Both the position numbers and the translations under genes were made by a program. DNA of 32,939 bases from the NCBI GenBank assembly GCA_011049175.1, contig DSCJ01000076.1, positions 1-32,939 on the forward strand, written 5' to 3'. The stretch is from Bacteroidota bacterium (lineage in GTDB: Bacteria; Bacteroidota; Bacteroidia; Bacteroidales; VadinHA17). The notes under the pieces were generated by a model, which was not told where the DNA came from, did no database searches, and worked only from the letters and a program-made list of their open reading frames with translations. This document shows, one piece after another, positions 25,193-32,891 of the stretch; position 1 is the first letter of the stretch; every line of letters starts with the position of its first letter.

Positions 25193-26215
25193 TTAAATGG
25201 TCCAGGTATTCAACCCGTGTACCGTGAATTCATAACGTTGCACTTCTCCTCCGTATTTTTTCAGTGTGTCTATCACGTTGAAGCGGCTGTTGTTGGGGCA
25301 ATAGAAAAACATGAACCCTCCGCCCCCGGCACCCGAGATCTTGCCTCCCGAAGCACCGGCCTTCAGGGCTTCTGAATAAATTTCTTCCAGCCTCTCCGTG
25401 GTGATCCCTGAAGCCATGTTCTTTTTATTCTGCCAGCCGAAATTCAGCAGATCGCCTATGCGGTTAAGATTCCCTTTCAAAAGGGCTTCTTTCATCATGA
25501 TGGCCTGTTCCTTGATGCGGTGCATGGCCTCGATGGAATCCTTCCGGTTGTTCTTTACGTTTTCACGCTGTTCCTCGATAATGCGGTTGGAAGTGCGGCT
25601 GACCTCGGTGTTGAACAAAACCAGGTTGTAGGCCAGTTCGCTGAGTGTCTCTCTTCTGATTCTCAGTGGATTGACGATCACTTTGTCGTCGTGGTAGAAT
25701 TCCATGAAATTGACCCCTCCGAATGTGGCAGCGTACTGGTCCTGTTTGCCTCCCGGCATGTTCAGGTCAATCCGTTCTATCTGGTAAGCCAGGTGGGCCA
25801 GATCGTATTCTCCCAGAGGAAGATTGAGCCATTCTGTGAAGGCTCCCAAAATGGCGATGACCAGAGTGGAAGAAGAACCCAGGCCGCTTCCCGGTGGGGC
25901 ATCCACATGGGTAACCAGCTCAAATGCCAGGGGACCGGTTGAAAAGTCGTGTACCACCCTGTTATATATACCCTTGATCAGATCCAGCTTCCCGTCCAGG
26001 GCCAGGGTTGTTTCCGCCGGCAGCTCTATCCGGGTTTGCTTGTCGAGCGAATGGAGAATGATCTTTCTGTCGTCCCGGGGCAGGATGGTGGCATAGGCAT
26101 ACATGTTCAGGGTGGCATTAAGAATGGCTCCCCCATAACGGTCGGAATAGGGGGATACATCCGAGCCGCCTCCGGCCAGACCTATACGCAGGGGTGCCTT
26201 ACTGCGGATGAGCAT
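25193..26215 (-). CDS. hddA: D-glycero-alpha-D-manno-heptose 7-phosphate kinase
   Basis: This 340-residue GHMP-superfamily kinase phosphorylates the anomeric position of D-glycero-D-manno-heptose 7-phosphate to give the alpha-1,7-bisphosphate. The N-terminal RSKAPLRIGLAGGGSDVSPYSDRYGGAILN is characteristic of HddA and related sugar kinases. The ATP loop PPGSGLGSSSTLVIAI is intact, MPGGKQDQYAATFGGVNF carries the catalytic Asp, and the C-terminal GASGGKISGAGGGGFMFFY is GHMP motif 3. The gene starts five bases after the end of the upstream GT4. It belongs to the GDP-heptose route known from S-layer glycan and capsule synthesis. Together with gmhA and hddC only the GmhB phosphatase step is lacking locally. 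Confidence 0.94.
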   Translation of the reverse strand: MLIRSKAPLRIGLAGGGSDVSPYSDRYGGAILNATLNMYAYATILPRDDRKIILHSLDKQTRIELPAETTLALDGKLDLIKGIYNRVVHDFSTGPLAFELVTHVDAPPGSGLGSSSTLVIAILGAFTEWLNLPLGEYDLAHLAYQIERIDLNMPGGKQDQYAATFGGVNFMEFYHDDKVIVNPLRIRRETLSELAYNLVLFNTEVSRTSNRIIEEQRENVKNNRKDSIEAMHRIKEQAIMMKEALLKGNLNRIGDLLNFGWQNKKNMASGITTERLEEIYSEALKAGASGGKISGAGGGGFMFFYCPNNSRFNVIDTLKKYGGEVQRYEFTVHGLNTWTI

Positions 26216-26220
26216 GGTAT

Positions 26221-27366
26221 TTATGAATTTGATTCGTTAGCTACTTTTTCCACTGTGTTTACCATTCGTTCCCAGCTGAATGTTTTCTTGATCTCTGCCA
26301 CATGATCGCTCATTTCCTGAAAACGGCCCCTGTCAAAGAAATCAAGAATGGCAGCGGTTATGGCTTCGGGCGCCTGTTCGGTAATGTATCCCGCCCGGCC
26401 GTGTGGGACCATTTCTGCCAGCCCCCCGGTGCGGGTAACCACCATGGGCCGGTCGAAATGATAAGCTATCTGTGTTACCCCGCTCTGTGTGGCGGTTTTG
26501 TATGGTTGAACCACCAGGTCGGCAGCACAGAAAAAATACCTGACCTTTTCATCGGGAATGAATTCGGTATGCAGGACCACATCCTCCTGCATCCGGTTCT
26601 TTTCAATGATTTCCCTGTACGGTCCGGGATCGGTATAGAATTCCCCTGCTACCAGCAGTTTTAGCGGGTGCTTCCCTTTCCGCACGGAGGCGAAAGCCCG
26701 GAGTAACAGGTCCAGTCCCTTGTAATCACGGATAAACCCGAAGAATAACAGGTAGCGGTATGAGGGGTCCAGTTCCAGTTCCTGCAGGGCTTCATTCCGG
26801 GTGACCGGCTGGCCGAAATGATCGTACAGCGGGTGGGGGCAGAAGGCACGGGGACTGCTGGTATTGAAACGGGCCAGATCGGTCAGCACCGATTCCGACA
26901 TTCCTATGAATCCGTCAACCGAACCGGTGAAATATCTTATCAGCGGCAGGTCATAGAAATGCCTTTCATGGGGGATCACATTGTCGAGAATGGAAATGAC
27001 CCGGGTGTGCCTGTTCCTGCGAATGATACGCGCCAGGGTCCCCAGGCAGGGAGCCATGAAAGGGGTCCAGAATTTTATGATCACTATGTCGGGCCTTTCT
27101 TTCCGGATACGCCTGCCCACCTTCTGCCAGTTCAGGGGGTGGACAGAGTTTATGGTCACAAGAATATTCAGTTCACCGGGGGGAGACCCTTGTGCATACT
27201 GTGTTTTGCCGGGAAAGAGAAACCCGGGATACTGCAGGGAGAAAGTATGGATCACCGTTTCATACCCGTGCTGCATGAAAGCGCGGGCCAGACGTTCATT
27301 GTATGCTGCAAGCCCCCCTCGCAGGGGATAGGCGGTTCCGATAATGGTTACTTTTCCTTTTTGCAT
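26221..27366 (-). CDS. GT4-family glycosyltransferase, paralog of the plus-strand GT4
   Basis: This 381-residue GT-B transferase has an N-terminal IIGTAYPLRGGLAAYNERLARAF and a donor domain with LLFFGFIRDYKGLDLLLRAF and LLVAGEFYTDPG. FCAADLVVQPYKTATQSGVTQIAY is followed by RPMVVTRTGGLAEMVPHGRAGY. These blocks align one for one with the GT4 at 22744-23880, so the two are paralogs flanking hddC-gmhA-hddA in convergent orientation. The gene is five bases upstream of hddA on the same strand, which makes use of the GDP-heptose product likely but not proven. It is separated from the NUDIX gene by 70 bp. Confidence 0.93.
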   Translation of the reverse strand: MQKGKVTIIGTAYPLRGGLAAYNERLARAFMQHGYETVIHTFSLQYPGFLFPGKTQYAQGSPPGELNILVTINSVHPLNWQKVGRRIRKERPDIVIIKFWTPFMAPCLGTLARIIRRNRHTRVISILDNVIPHERHFYDLPLIRYFTGSVDGFIGMSESVLTDLARFNTSSPRAFCPHPLYDHFGQPVTRNEALQELELDPSYRYLLFFGFIRDYKGLDLLLRAFASVRKGKHPLKLLVAGEFYTDPGPYREIIEKNRMQEDVVLHTEFIPDEKVRYFFCAADLVVQPYKTATQSGVTQIAYHFDRPMVVTRTGGLAEMVPHGRAGYITEQAPEAITAAILDFFDRGRFQEMSDHVAEIKKTFSWERMVNTVEKVANESNS

Positions 27367-27436
27367 GTTCCGGGACCAATCAGCGGATAAAAGTAATCAT
27401 TTTTATGCGGAACCACGATGTGCGGGGAAGTTGTCT

Positions 27437-27919
27437 TTATATTCCCGGGGTGATTCGTTCCATGGTTTGCGGCTCCTGCAGTTTTTCCAGTACCACCCTG
27501 TCAATGGGAAATGTCAGGTCTTCCGGCCGGAGCGATTCGATGGCAGCCCACCGGAACGATAGGCTTCCGTTGATATCTTCCGGGAAATCGAACGGCCTGT
27601 CCGATATCCTGAAATGAACGGGATGCCTGAAACCGGCCAGGTAATAGATGCTGATCAACTGATACCCCTTGAAGAACATGGTTTCCTGGAAAAAGTCGGT
27701 AGTATAGAAGTGGTCATTCACTTCCAGTTCCTGGCCGAGCTCTTCCAGGGCTTCCCGTTTCAGACAGTCGATGGTTCCTTCGCCGTATTGCAATCCCCCG
27801 CCCGGGAATTTGGTCATCCTCATATCCATCTGGTATTCATCGGTCAGGAGTATCTCTTTCTTCCGGCTGATGATCAGGGCATACACCCTGACAATAACAA
27901 AACAGGGAATTTCAGGCAT
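27437..27919 (-). CDS. NUDIX-family hydrolase
   Basis: This 160-residue protein has an intact NUDIX box: GGLQYGEGTIDCLKREALEELG fits G-x5-E-x7-RE-x2-EE-x-G, with the glutamates that bind metal. Such enzymes cleave nucleoside diphosphates linked to another group; the substrate here cannot be read from sequence. The second half has an FFKGYQLISIYYLAGF strand followed by SFRWAAIESL, usual for the family. ATG 27919 shares its A with the miaA stop codon (TGATG), so translation is probably coupled; an in-frame GTG lies one codon upstream. A housekeeping or sanitation role is as likely as a link to the sugar genes downstream. Confidence 0.88.
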   Translation of the reverse strand: MPEIPCFVIVRVYALIISRKKEILLTDEYQMDMRMTKFPGGGLQYGEGTIDCLKREALEELGQELEVNDHFYTTDFFQETMFFKGYQLISIYYLAGFRHPVHFRISDRPFDFPEDINGSLSFRWAAIESLRPEDLTFPIDRVVLEKLQEPQTMERITPGI

Positions 27920-28818
27920 CACAAATGCTTTTTGAGGTATTTCACGATTTCTTCCCGGTTACCGGGGTGAAACCAGGTAATATCCGGATTTTTTCTGAAC
28001 CAGGTGAGCTGTTTTCTGGCATACTGGCGGGTATGGTCCTTGATCTTTTCGACGGCTTCTTCAAGACCTGTTTTTCCTGAAAAATGATCGAACAGTTCCC
28101 GGTATCCCACCGTATTCAGGGCATTCAGATGGCGGAAGGGATACAGTGCCCGGGCTTCTTCCACCAGCCCTCCGGCCACCATCTGGTCTACCCGGCGGTT
28201 AATCTTTTCGTACAGTTCCTTTCTGGGCAGGGTAAGGCCGATGAGTATCATCCGGAAGTCTCTCACCTTCGGTTTCCGTGTCAGGAAAGCGGAATACGGT
28301 TTCCCGGTCATGATGCTTATTTCCAGCCCTTTGAGCACCCTTTTCGGATTGTTCAGATCTACCGTCCGGTAATAGTCCGGGTCCCGTTCCAACAGCATTT
28401 CCCTGAGTTTTTCCATTCCTTCCCTTTTCCAGATTTTGACCAGATGATTTCTGGTTCCCTCATCAACCCGGGGGAGGTCGTCAATGCCATAGCAAACTGC
28501 ATTCACATAAAGCCCTGAACCTCCGGCCATCACCAGGACGGATTTTCCCCGGAACAGTTTCTGCATCAGTTCCAGGGCTTCATGGTCAAACATGCTGGCA
28601 TTGTAATAGTCGTGGATAGACAGGTGATCGATAAAGTAGTGGGTTACACCCCCCTTTTCCCCGGGCCGGGGCTTTGCCGTACCGATCGACATTTCACGGT
28701 ACATCTGCCTTGAGTCGGCAGAGATCACGGCTGTTTGCCATTCACGGGCCAGACCGGCCGCCACACGGGTTTTCCCCGAGGCGGTAGGACCGGTAATGAC
28801 AATGAGGGTGTTCTGCAT
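27919..28818 (-). CDS. miaA: tRNA dimethylallyltransferase
   Basis: This 299-residue enzyme transfers the dimethylallyl group from DMAPP to N6 of A37 in tRNAs reading UNN codons. The P-loop GPTASGKT (residues 10-17), SADSRQMYREMSIGTAKP with the catalytic Asp, and THYFIDHLSIHDYYNASMF are all present. VMAGGSGLYVNAVCYGIDDLP, LNNPKRVLKGLEI and the C-terminal QYARKQLTWFRKNPDITWF are also characteristic of MiaA. Length is normal. A weak terminator of the preceding minus-strand gene lies upstream (28854-28874), so miaA probably has its own promoter in the 66-bp gap. No strong box was found there. Confidence 0.96.
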   Translation of the reverse strand: MQNTLIVITGPTASGKTRVAAGLAREWQTAVISADSRQMYREMSIGTAKPRPGEKGGVTHYFIDHLSIHDYYNASMFDHEALELMQKLFRGKSVLVMAGGSGLYVNAVCYGIDDLPRVDEGTRNHLVKIWKREGMEKLREMLLERDPDYYRTVDLNNPKRVLKGLEISIMTGKPYSAFLTRKPKVRDFRMILIGLTLPRKELYEKINRRVDQMVAGGLVEEARALYPFRHLNALNTVGYRELFDHFSGKTGLEEAVEKIKDHTRQYARKQLTWFRKNPDITWFHPGNREEIVKYLKKHL

Positions 28819-28853
28819 CGTGAAAAGGATAGGGTGCCCGGTAAAATTAAGGG

Positions 28854-28874
28854 AAAAACGGGGTATTTGCCCGT
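28854..28874 (-). terminator. Small terminator after the pRiA4-ORF3-like gene
   Basis: On the minus strand ACGGG (28874-28870) pairs with CCCGT (28862-28858) around a 7-nt loop and is followed by T5 (28858-28854). The stem is only five pairs, so efficiency is doubtful. Confidence 0.45.
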
Positions 28875-28884
28875 ACCTAAGTAT

Positions 28885-29400
28885 TTATAATCGTTCAAGA
28901 TCGTCCGGATCGATCAGCAGGTCTTCATCGTCGATATCATCGTCGTTATCAGTTTCAGCAAAGTCCTGAACATCTCCGGAAAGCACATCCATAACGATCT
29001 GTTGGGGCGGGATTCCCTTTTCTCTGATGACAAAAGGGGGAGCAAGCGGATCGCCTGCAGGTTCTGTATCAACCAGCTCGATAAACAGGGCCCGGTCGGA
29101 AAAAAAATCGAACAGGTACTGCAATTTGTCTCCTTTGCTTGAAACATAGTGTGAGATGATGGCTTCCTGCATGGTCAGCGTATGCATCTTTTCTTCTCCA
29201 TACATATCCAGCAGGGTGATCTCTTTTAACCGGTTCCACTCATTATCGCAAAGGAAAAACGAAGCAAGCTGGGAGGGATCGTACCGGAGAGCTTTCTGAA
29301 TACCTGTATGAAAGGTCAGAAAACTGTTCCCGGCGCCGATCTCCATGTCTCTCACAAAATCATCGGCTTCGGTGGATATCAGTCGGAAAGTATAAATCAT
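28885..29400 (-). CDS. pRiA4 ORF3-like (IS1096 passenger TnpR-like) protein
   Basis: This 171-residue protein of unknown function has an N-terminal MIYTFRLISTEADDFVRDMEI and a block with FLCDNEWNRLKEITLLDM. The KLQYLFDFFSDRALFIELVD segment is typical of the plasmid pRiA4b ORF-3-like family, which databases sometimes name after an IS1096 passenger gene. It ends in a very acidic tail (DNDDDIDDEDLLIDPDDLERL, residues about 151-171). No catalytic serine-recombinase motif is visible and no insertion-sequence ends surround it, so it should not be read as a mobile-element gene. It follows the acyl-CoA reductase gene by 57 bp on the same strand. Confidence 0.75.
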   Translation of the reverse strand: MIYTFRLISTEADDFVRDMEIGAGNSFLTFHTGIQKALRYDPSQLASFFLCDNEWNRLKEITLLDMYGEEKMHTLTMQEAIISHYVSSKGDKLQYLFDFFSDRALFIELVDTEPAGDPLAPPFVIREKGIPPQQIVMDVLSGDVQDFAETDNDDDIDDEDLLIDPDDLERL

Positions 29401-29457
29401 CCGGATACCAGTGAATAATGAATCAATTTAAAAAAAATATTCTGATAGAAAAAATGA

Positions 29458-30510
29458 TTATTCCGCGAACTGCAGGAATTTCAGTGTATCAATCCCGTCT
29501 GCGTAATCCCATGGCCCGGGCTGCTGGGTTGAGCCGAAAGCCTGCCAGCCGGGGAGGTTGCCTGCCCGGCACTGGATTTCGTTGCGAATGCCATACAGGT
29601 ATTCTTCCACTTCATGCGGGTGGCTGTAAGTTTGGTAATGCAATACCGCGGCGGGAGATGCGGGCGCCGGATCTTCCCTGAGCAGAAAGAATCCTGCATC
29701 GGTGTGGGGTATTTGTTCCATCAGGAAAATGGCCCGGTGATACCGGTAATTGTTGGCAAATTTCTCATGCAGGGCCAGGTTTCCGTATTTTTCAGAGACC
29801 GTGTTGAGCAGCGGGGCGAAGTCATATCCTACGGGAACGTACAGGAGGGATACATTGCGGCAGCCCAGCCCGAAATACATGAAAATATCATCGGCCAGCA
29901 GGCCGAGCTCTTCATGGGTTTCTTTTCCGGTAAGGAGAGCTACCGAATTTCTGTTTTTTCTGATAATGTGTGGAAGCTTTCCGAAATAGTACTCGAAATA
30001 CCTGGATGTGTTGTTGCTTCCTGTGGCGATCACGGCATCCATGTTTTTCAGGCGTTCCCTGGTAAGGTGTATCCGGTTTCCCCATCCGGGATGGATGGCT
30101 GTCAGCAGGTCTCTTACAGCCTCGGGCAGTATCCGGTCTTTCGGGGACAGATGTCCCAGCAGGTGGTGGCCACTGATTAGCACACACAGCATGTCGTGGA
30201 AACCCACCAGGGGAATGTTGCCGGCCATAATCACCCCAACGTTCCGGGGATGGCCGGGTTCATCGGGCAGGTGGTACGGGGCGGTCCATTCCTGCAGGTT
30301 TCCTTCATTCAGCATACGGGCCAGGGCGCCCAGCGCGGAACGGATAAACGGTTCCGTGAACCAGGGATTTTCTTCTCCTGCCCTGATCATGGCTTTTGAA
30401 AGGATATCAAACAGGGCACGGTCCTTTTTTCCGGGTTTTTCATCGGCTGCCTGCCGGAAGATCTGTCCCAGCCTTGCCAGTGATGTGATTCTTTCACGAA
30501 GGGTGAGCAT
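29458..30510 (-). CDS. LuxC-like acyl-CoA reductase
   Basis: This 350-residue protein of the LuxC/acyl-CoA reductase family belongs to the aldehyde-dehydrogenase superfamily and reduces activated fatty acids with NADPH. Recognisable parts are VGVIMAGNIPLVGFHDML, the HHLLGHLSPKD segment and MDAVIATGSNNTSRYFEYYF. The candidate catalytic cysteine lies in DIFMYFGLGCRNVSLLYVP. It is somewhat shorter than Vibrio LuxC, as is usual for Bacteroidota members, whose physiological substrate is not established. No luxD or luxE partner is present in the window. The ATG at 30510 follows a candidate promoter. Confidence 0.85.
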   Translation of the reverse strand: MLTLRERITSLARLGQIFRQAADEKPGKKDRALFDILSKAMIRAGEENPWFTEPFIRSALGALARMLNEGNLQEWTAPYHLPDEPGHPRNVGVIMAGNIPLVGFHDMLCVLISGHHLLGHLSPKDRILPEAVRDLLTAIHPGWGNRIHLTRERLKNMDAVIATGSNNTSRYFEYYFGKLPHIIRKNRNSVALLTGKETHEELGLLADDIFMYFGLGCRNVSLLYVPVGYDFAPLLNTVSEKYGNLALHEKFANNYRYHRAIFLMEQIPHTDAGFFLLREDPAPASPAAVLHYQTYSHPHEVEEYLYGIRNEIQCRAGNLPGWQAFGSTQQPGPWDYADGIDTLKFLQFAE

Positions 30511-30528
30511 GAGGGATGTTTCTTTCTG

Positions 30529-30559
30529 CGAAGATAGTAAAACAGGAAAACGGATGAAA
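30529..30559 (-). promoter_or_regulatory. Candidate promoter for the acyl-CoA reductase gene
   Basis: On the minus strand TTTC (30559-30556) is followed after 19 nt by TATCTTCG (30536-30529). This is one mismatch from each Bacteroidota element with ideal spacing, 18 bp before the start codon. Confidence 0.3.
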
Positions 30560-30593
30560 CAGGTCAGGGATGCGTAACAGAATATTTATTTTG

Positions 30594-30611
30594 CCGGGGA
30601 TTATTTCCCGG
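30594..30611. repeat. Small hairpin in the divergent promoter region
   Basis: CCGGGGA and TTCCCGG pair over seven positions (one G-T) around the loop TTAT, 51 bp before the antiporter gene. It is followed by TAAATTTA (30619-30626), a possible -7 element for that gene without a good -33. Confidence 0.3.
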
Positions 30612-30662
30612 AAATCATTAAATTTATAGCTCTTTATCCCGTAAAAACAGAGGGTTACCGGT

Positions 30663-32657
30663 ATGGAATTCGATCTGCTGGAAGAAATCCTGATTATTTT
30701 TTTGCTGTCCACCCTGGTGATATTGCTTTTCCAGAGGATCAAGATCCCCACCCTTCTTGGATTTCTCATTACAGGTATCCTCATCGGGCCAAATGGCATA
30801 AGCATTGTTAAAGAAATGCATGATATTGAGATACTGGCGGAGATCGGGGTGGTATTGCTTCTGTTTACCATCGGTATCGAGTTCTCTTTCAGGTCGCTTA
30901 TCAAAGGCGCCCGAACCGTGCTGCTGGGCGGCAGTCTGCAGGTGTTTCTTACGGCCCTGCTGACCTATGTACTCATGAGGGCTCTTGGCCTTCCGGCGGG
31001 GAAATCGGTTTTTATGGGCTTTCTGGTAGCTCTGAGCAGTACGGCGGTGGTGCTGAAAATGATCCAGTCGCGCGGCGAAGTAAATACCCTCTACGGTTCG
31101 GCATCCGTAGGGATCCTGATATTCCAGGACCTCATCATCGTTCCCATGATCCTTTTCACCCCCTTTCTGGCTGGAAATTCAACCGGCCTGGCTCTCTCCC
31201 TGGTTGAAATGCTGCTCAAGGGGCTGGGACTGGTAGGGATGACCTACGTAAGCGCCAAATATCTTGTTCCGAAGGTGCTGCACCATGTTGCGCGGACCGG
31301 CAACCGGGAACTGTTCCTGATCATGGTCCTGCTTATCGGACTGGCCATTGCCTGGCTATCATCGGAACTGGGTCTTTCCCTGGCGCTGGGCGCCTTTCTG
31401 GCGGGTTTGGCCATTTCCGAATCTGACTATCATCATCAGGCCTTCGGGAATATTGTTCCGTTCCGCGACATATTTACCAGTTTCTTTTTCGTATCCATCG
31501 GTATGATGCTTGATCTGGGATTCGTAGTTGATAATCCCTTGCTTGTGCTGGGTATTGTAGCCGGGGTGTTGCTTGTGAAAACATTCATTGCAGGTATGGT
31601 GGCATTTCTGCTGGGGTTTCCTTTTCGCACCACGGTGATGGTGGGACTTGCCCTGAGCCAGGTGGGTGAATTTTCCTTTATTCTTTCCGGTATCGGCCGG
31701 GAGAACGGTTTGATAAGCGGCGATCATTACCAGTTATTTCTTTCGGTTACCATTGTAACGATGGCCCTGACTCCCTTTATTCTGATGTGGGCTCCGGCCA
31801 TCAGCAACCTGGTTATGAAACTGCCCCTGCCCGAAAAACTGGTCAAAGGATTACGACCTGTGCCGAGACCTGTCACGCACGAAATGAAAGACCATTTGTT
31901 GATCATTGGTATGGGAATGAACGGGACCAATTTGGCCAGAGCGGCAAAAACAGCCGGTATCCGGTATGTCCTTCTGGATGTGGATGCCGACAGGGTACGG
32001 AAGGCGCAGAAAAGCGGAGAACCTGCATTTTACGGCGATGCTTCCATTCCTTCCGTCCTGCGCTCGGTCGGGGGCCACCTGGCTTCGGTGGTGGTGGCCA
32101 TTTCCGATCCGGCGAACACCTACCGGATCACTCAGGTGGTGAACAATCTAAATCCGAAGGCATATATCATTGTGCGTACCCGGTATGTGGAGGATGTGGA
32201 AGACCTGTATAAGCTGGGGGCGGATGAAGTGATCCCGGAGGAGTTCGAGACTTCGGTGGAAATTTTTGCCAGGGTGCTGAGCCGGTATCTTGTCCCCCGC
32301 GATGAGATCGAGAAACTCATTGCCGAAATCCGGGCCGACGGATATGACATGTTCCGGTCAATGACCCCGGCAACAAGCAAAATAGCCGATCTGAAGCTGC
32401 ACTTACCCGAGATTGAGATCACCGGTTTCAGGGTGGAGAAAGAAACGGAATTGACAGGAAAAACCATCCGGGAGCTCCGGTTACGCAGCCAATTCGGAGT
32501 TACCCTGCTGGCCATCCGCCGGGGTGAGCAAACCATTCCCAATCCCGATGCGTCGGAGAAAATCTGTGAGGGGGATATCCTGTACCTGATGGGCGACCAC
32601 AAAGCCATAGGCTGTGTAACCCGGTTGTTCCTCACGGGAGAAGAAACCTGCGATTAG
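30663..32657 (+). CDS. CPA2-family cation/proton antiporter with RCK domains
   Basis: This 664-residue inner-membrane protein has an N-terminal Na+/H+-exchanger domain of about 12-13 helices (residues about 5-395). It includes IPTLLGFLITGILIGPNGIS, the STAVVLKMI segment and FFFVSIGMMLDL. The cytoplasmic RCK_N (about 408-525, with IIGMGMNGTNLA as nucleotide loop and VLLDVDADRV) is followed by a linker and an RCK_C domain (about 580-660). The architecture matches KefB/KefC/YbaL-type potassium/proton antiporters, which release K+ or exchange it for H+. Whether it is glutathione-gated cannot be told. Together with trkA-trkH at the other end of the window it would oppose K+ uptake, though the two loci are 27 kb apart. 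It is divergent from the acyl-CoA reductase gene. Confidence 0.94.
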   Translation: MEFDLLEEILIIFLLSTLVILLFQRIKIPTLLGFLITGILIGPNGISIVKEMHDIEILAEIGVVLLLFTIGIEFSFRSLIKGARTVLLGGSLQVFLTALLTYVLMRALGLPAGKSVFMGFLVALSSTAVVLKMIQSRGEVNTLYGSASVGILIFQDLIIVPMILFTPFLAGNSTGLALSLVEMLLKGLGLVGMTYVSAKYLVPKVLHHVARTGNRELFLIMVLLIGLAIAWLSSELGLSLALGAFLAGLAISESDYHHQAFGNIVPFRDIFTSFFFVSIGMMLDLGFVVDNPLLVLGIVAGVLLVKTFIAGMVAFLLGFPFRTTVMVGLALSQVGEFSFILSGIGRENGLISGDHYQLFLSVTIVTMALTPFILMWAPAISNLVMKLPLPEKLVKGLRPVPRPVTHEMKDHLLIIGMGMNGTNLARAAKTAGIRYVLLDVDADRVRKAQKSGEPAFYGDASIPSVLRSVGGHLASVVVAISDPANTYRITQVVNNLNPKAYIIVRTRYVEDVEDLYKLGADEVIPEEFETSVEIFARVLSRYLVPRDEIEKLIAEIRADGYDMFRSMTPATSKIADLKLHLPEIEITGFRVEKETELTGKTIRELRLRSQFGVTLLAIRRGEQTIPNPDASEKICEGDILYLMGDHKAIGCVTRLFLTGEETCD

Positions 32658-32685
32658 GTTATATTTTTCTCCTGCCATATAACCT
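32656..32685. repeat. A/T-rich inverted repeat at the antiporter stop codon
   Basis: AGGTTATAT (32656-32664) and ATATAACCT (32677-32685) form perfect 9-bp arms around a 12-nt loop and overlap the TAG stop. There is no following T tract. It could be a weak terminator or a 3' processing structure. Confidence 0.4.
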
Positions 32686-32703
32686 GACAAAAAAGAGTTT
32701 ATG

Positions 32704-32719
32704 ACAGGAATATTCCTGT
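32704..32719. repeat. 16-bp perfect palindrome, operator-like
   Basis: ACAGGAATATTCCTGT is a perfect uninterrupted 16-bp dyad. With no loop it is a better candidate for a dimeric repressor site than for an RNA hairpin. It lies upstream of an A/T-rich stretch with partial promoter likeness (TATATTTA, 32750-32757). Confidence 0.55.
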
Positions 32720-32780
32720 ATGAAAAATACTATGTTAGGGTATAATTTGTATATTTATTGTAAACAGGATGGCATATAAA

Positions 32781-32830
32781 AGACAACTACGTAGACAACT
32801 ACGTAGTTGTCTACGTAGTTGTCTACGTAG
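32781..32830. repeat. 44-bp perfect palindrome of four 12-bp units
   Basis: Positions 32782-32805 hold two copies of GACAACTACGTA and positions 32806-32829 hold two copies of GTTGTCTACGTA, ending with G at 32830. The second unit is the first in inverted sense around the self-complementary TACGTA. Bases 32781-32824 therefore form a perfect 44-bp palindrome with no spacer, and the tandem order continues past it. It lies in the 234-bp gap between the antiporter gene and the next gene, 61 bp before the latter's start. That gap holds no gene. Confidence 0.95.
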
Positions 32831-32891
32831 TATCCCGACGAATGGATAGGTTCAGGTTTATTCCTTATTGTTTTCTTTCAGGGTAAAGACC

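Noticed and set aside
27387-27406. Weak A/T hairpin (ATAAAA/TTTTAT) before the minus-strand GT4
   Set aside because: It has six A/T pairs with mismatches outside, too weak to call a terminator or regulatory site.
28885-29400. Mobile element, because of the IS1096/TnpR family name
   Set aside because: There is no transposase, no terminal repeats, no target-site duplication and no recombinase catalytic motif.
32781-32830. CRISPR-like or microsatellite array
   Set aside because: Units are 12 bp, have no spacers and switch orientation in the middle. This fits neither a CRISPR array nor simple slippage.
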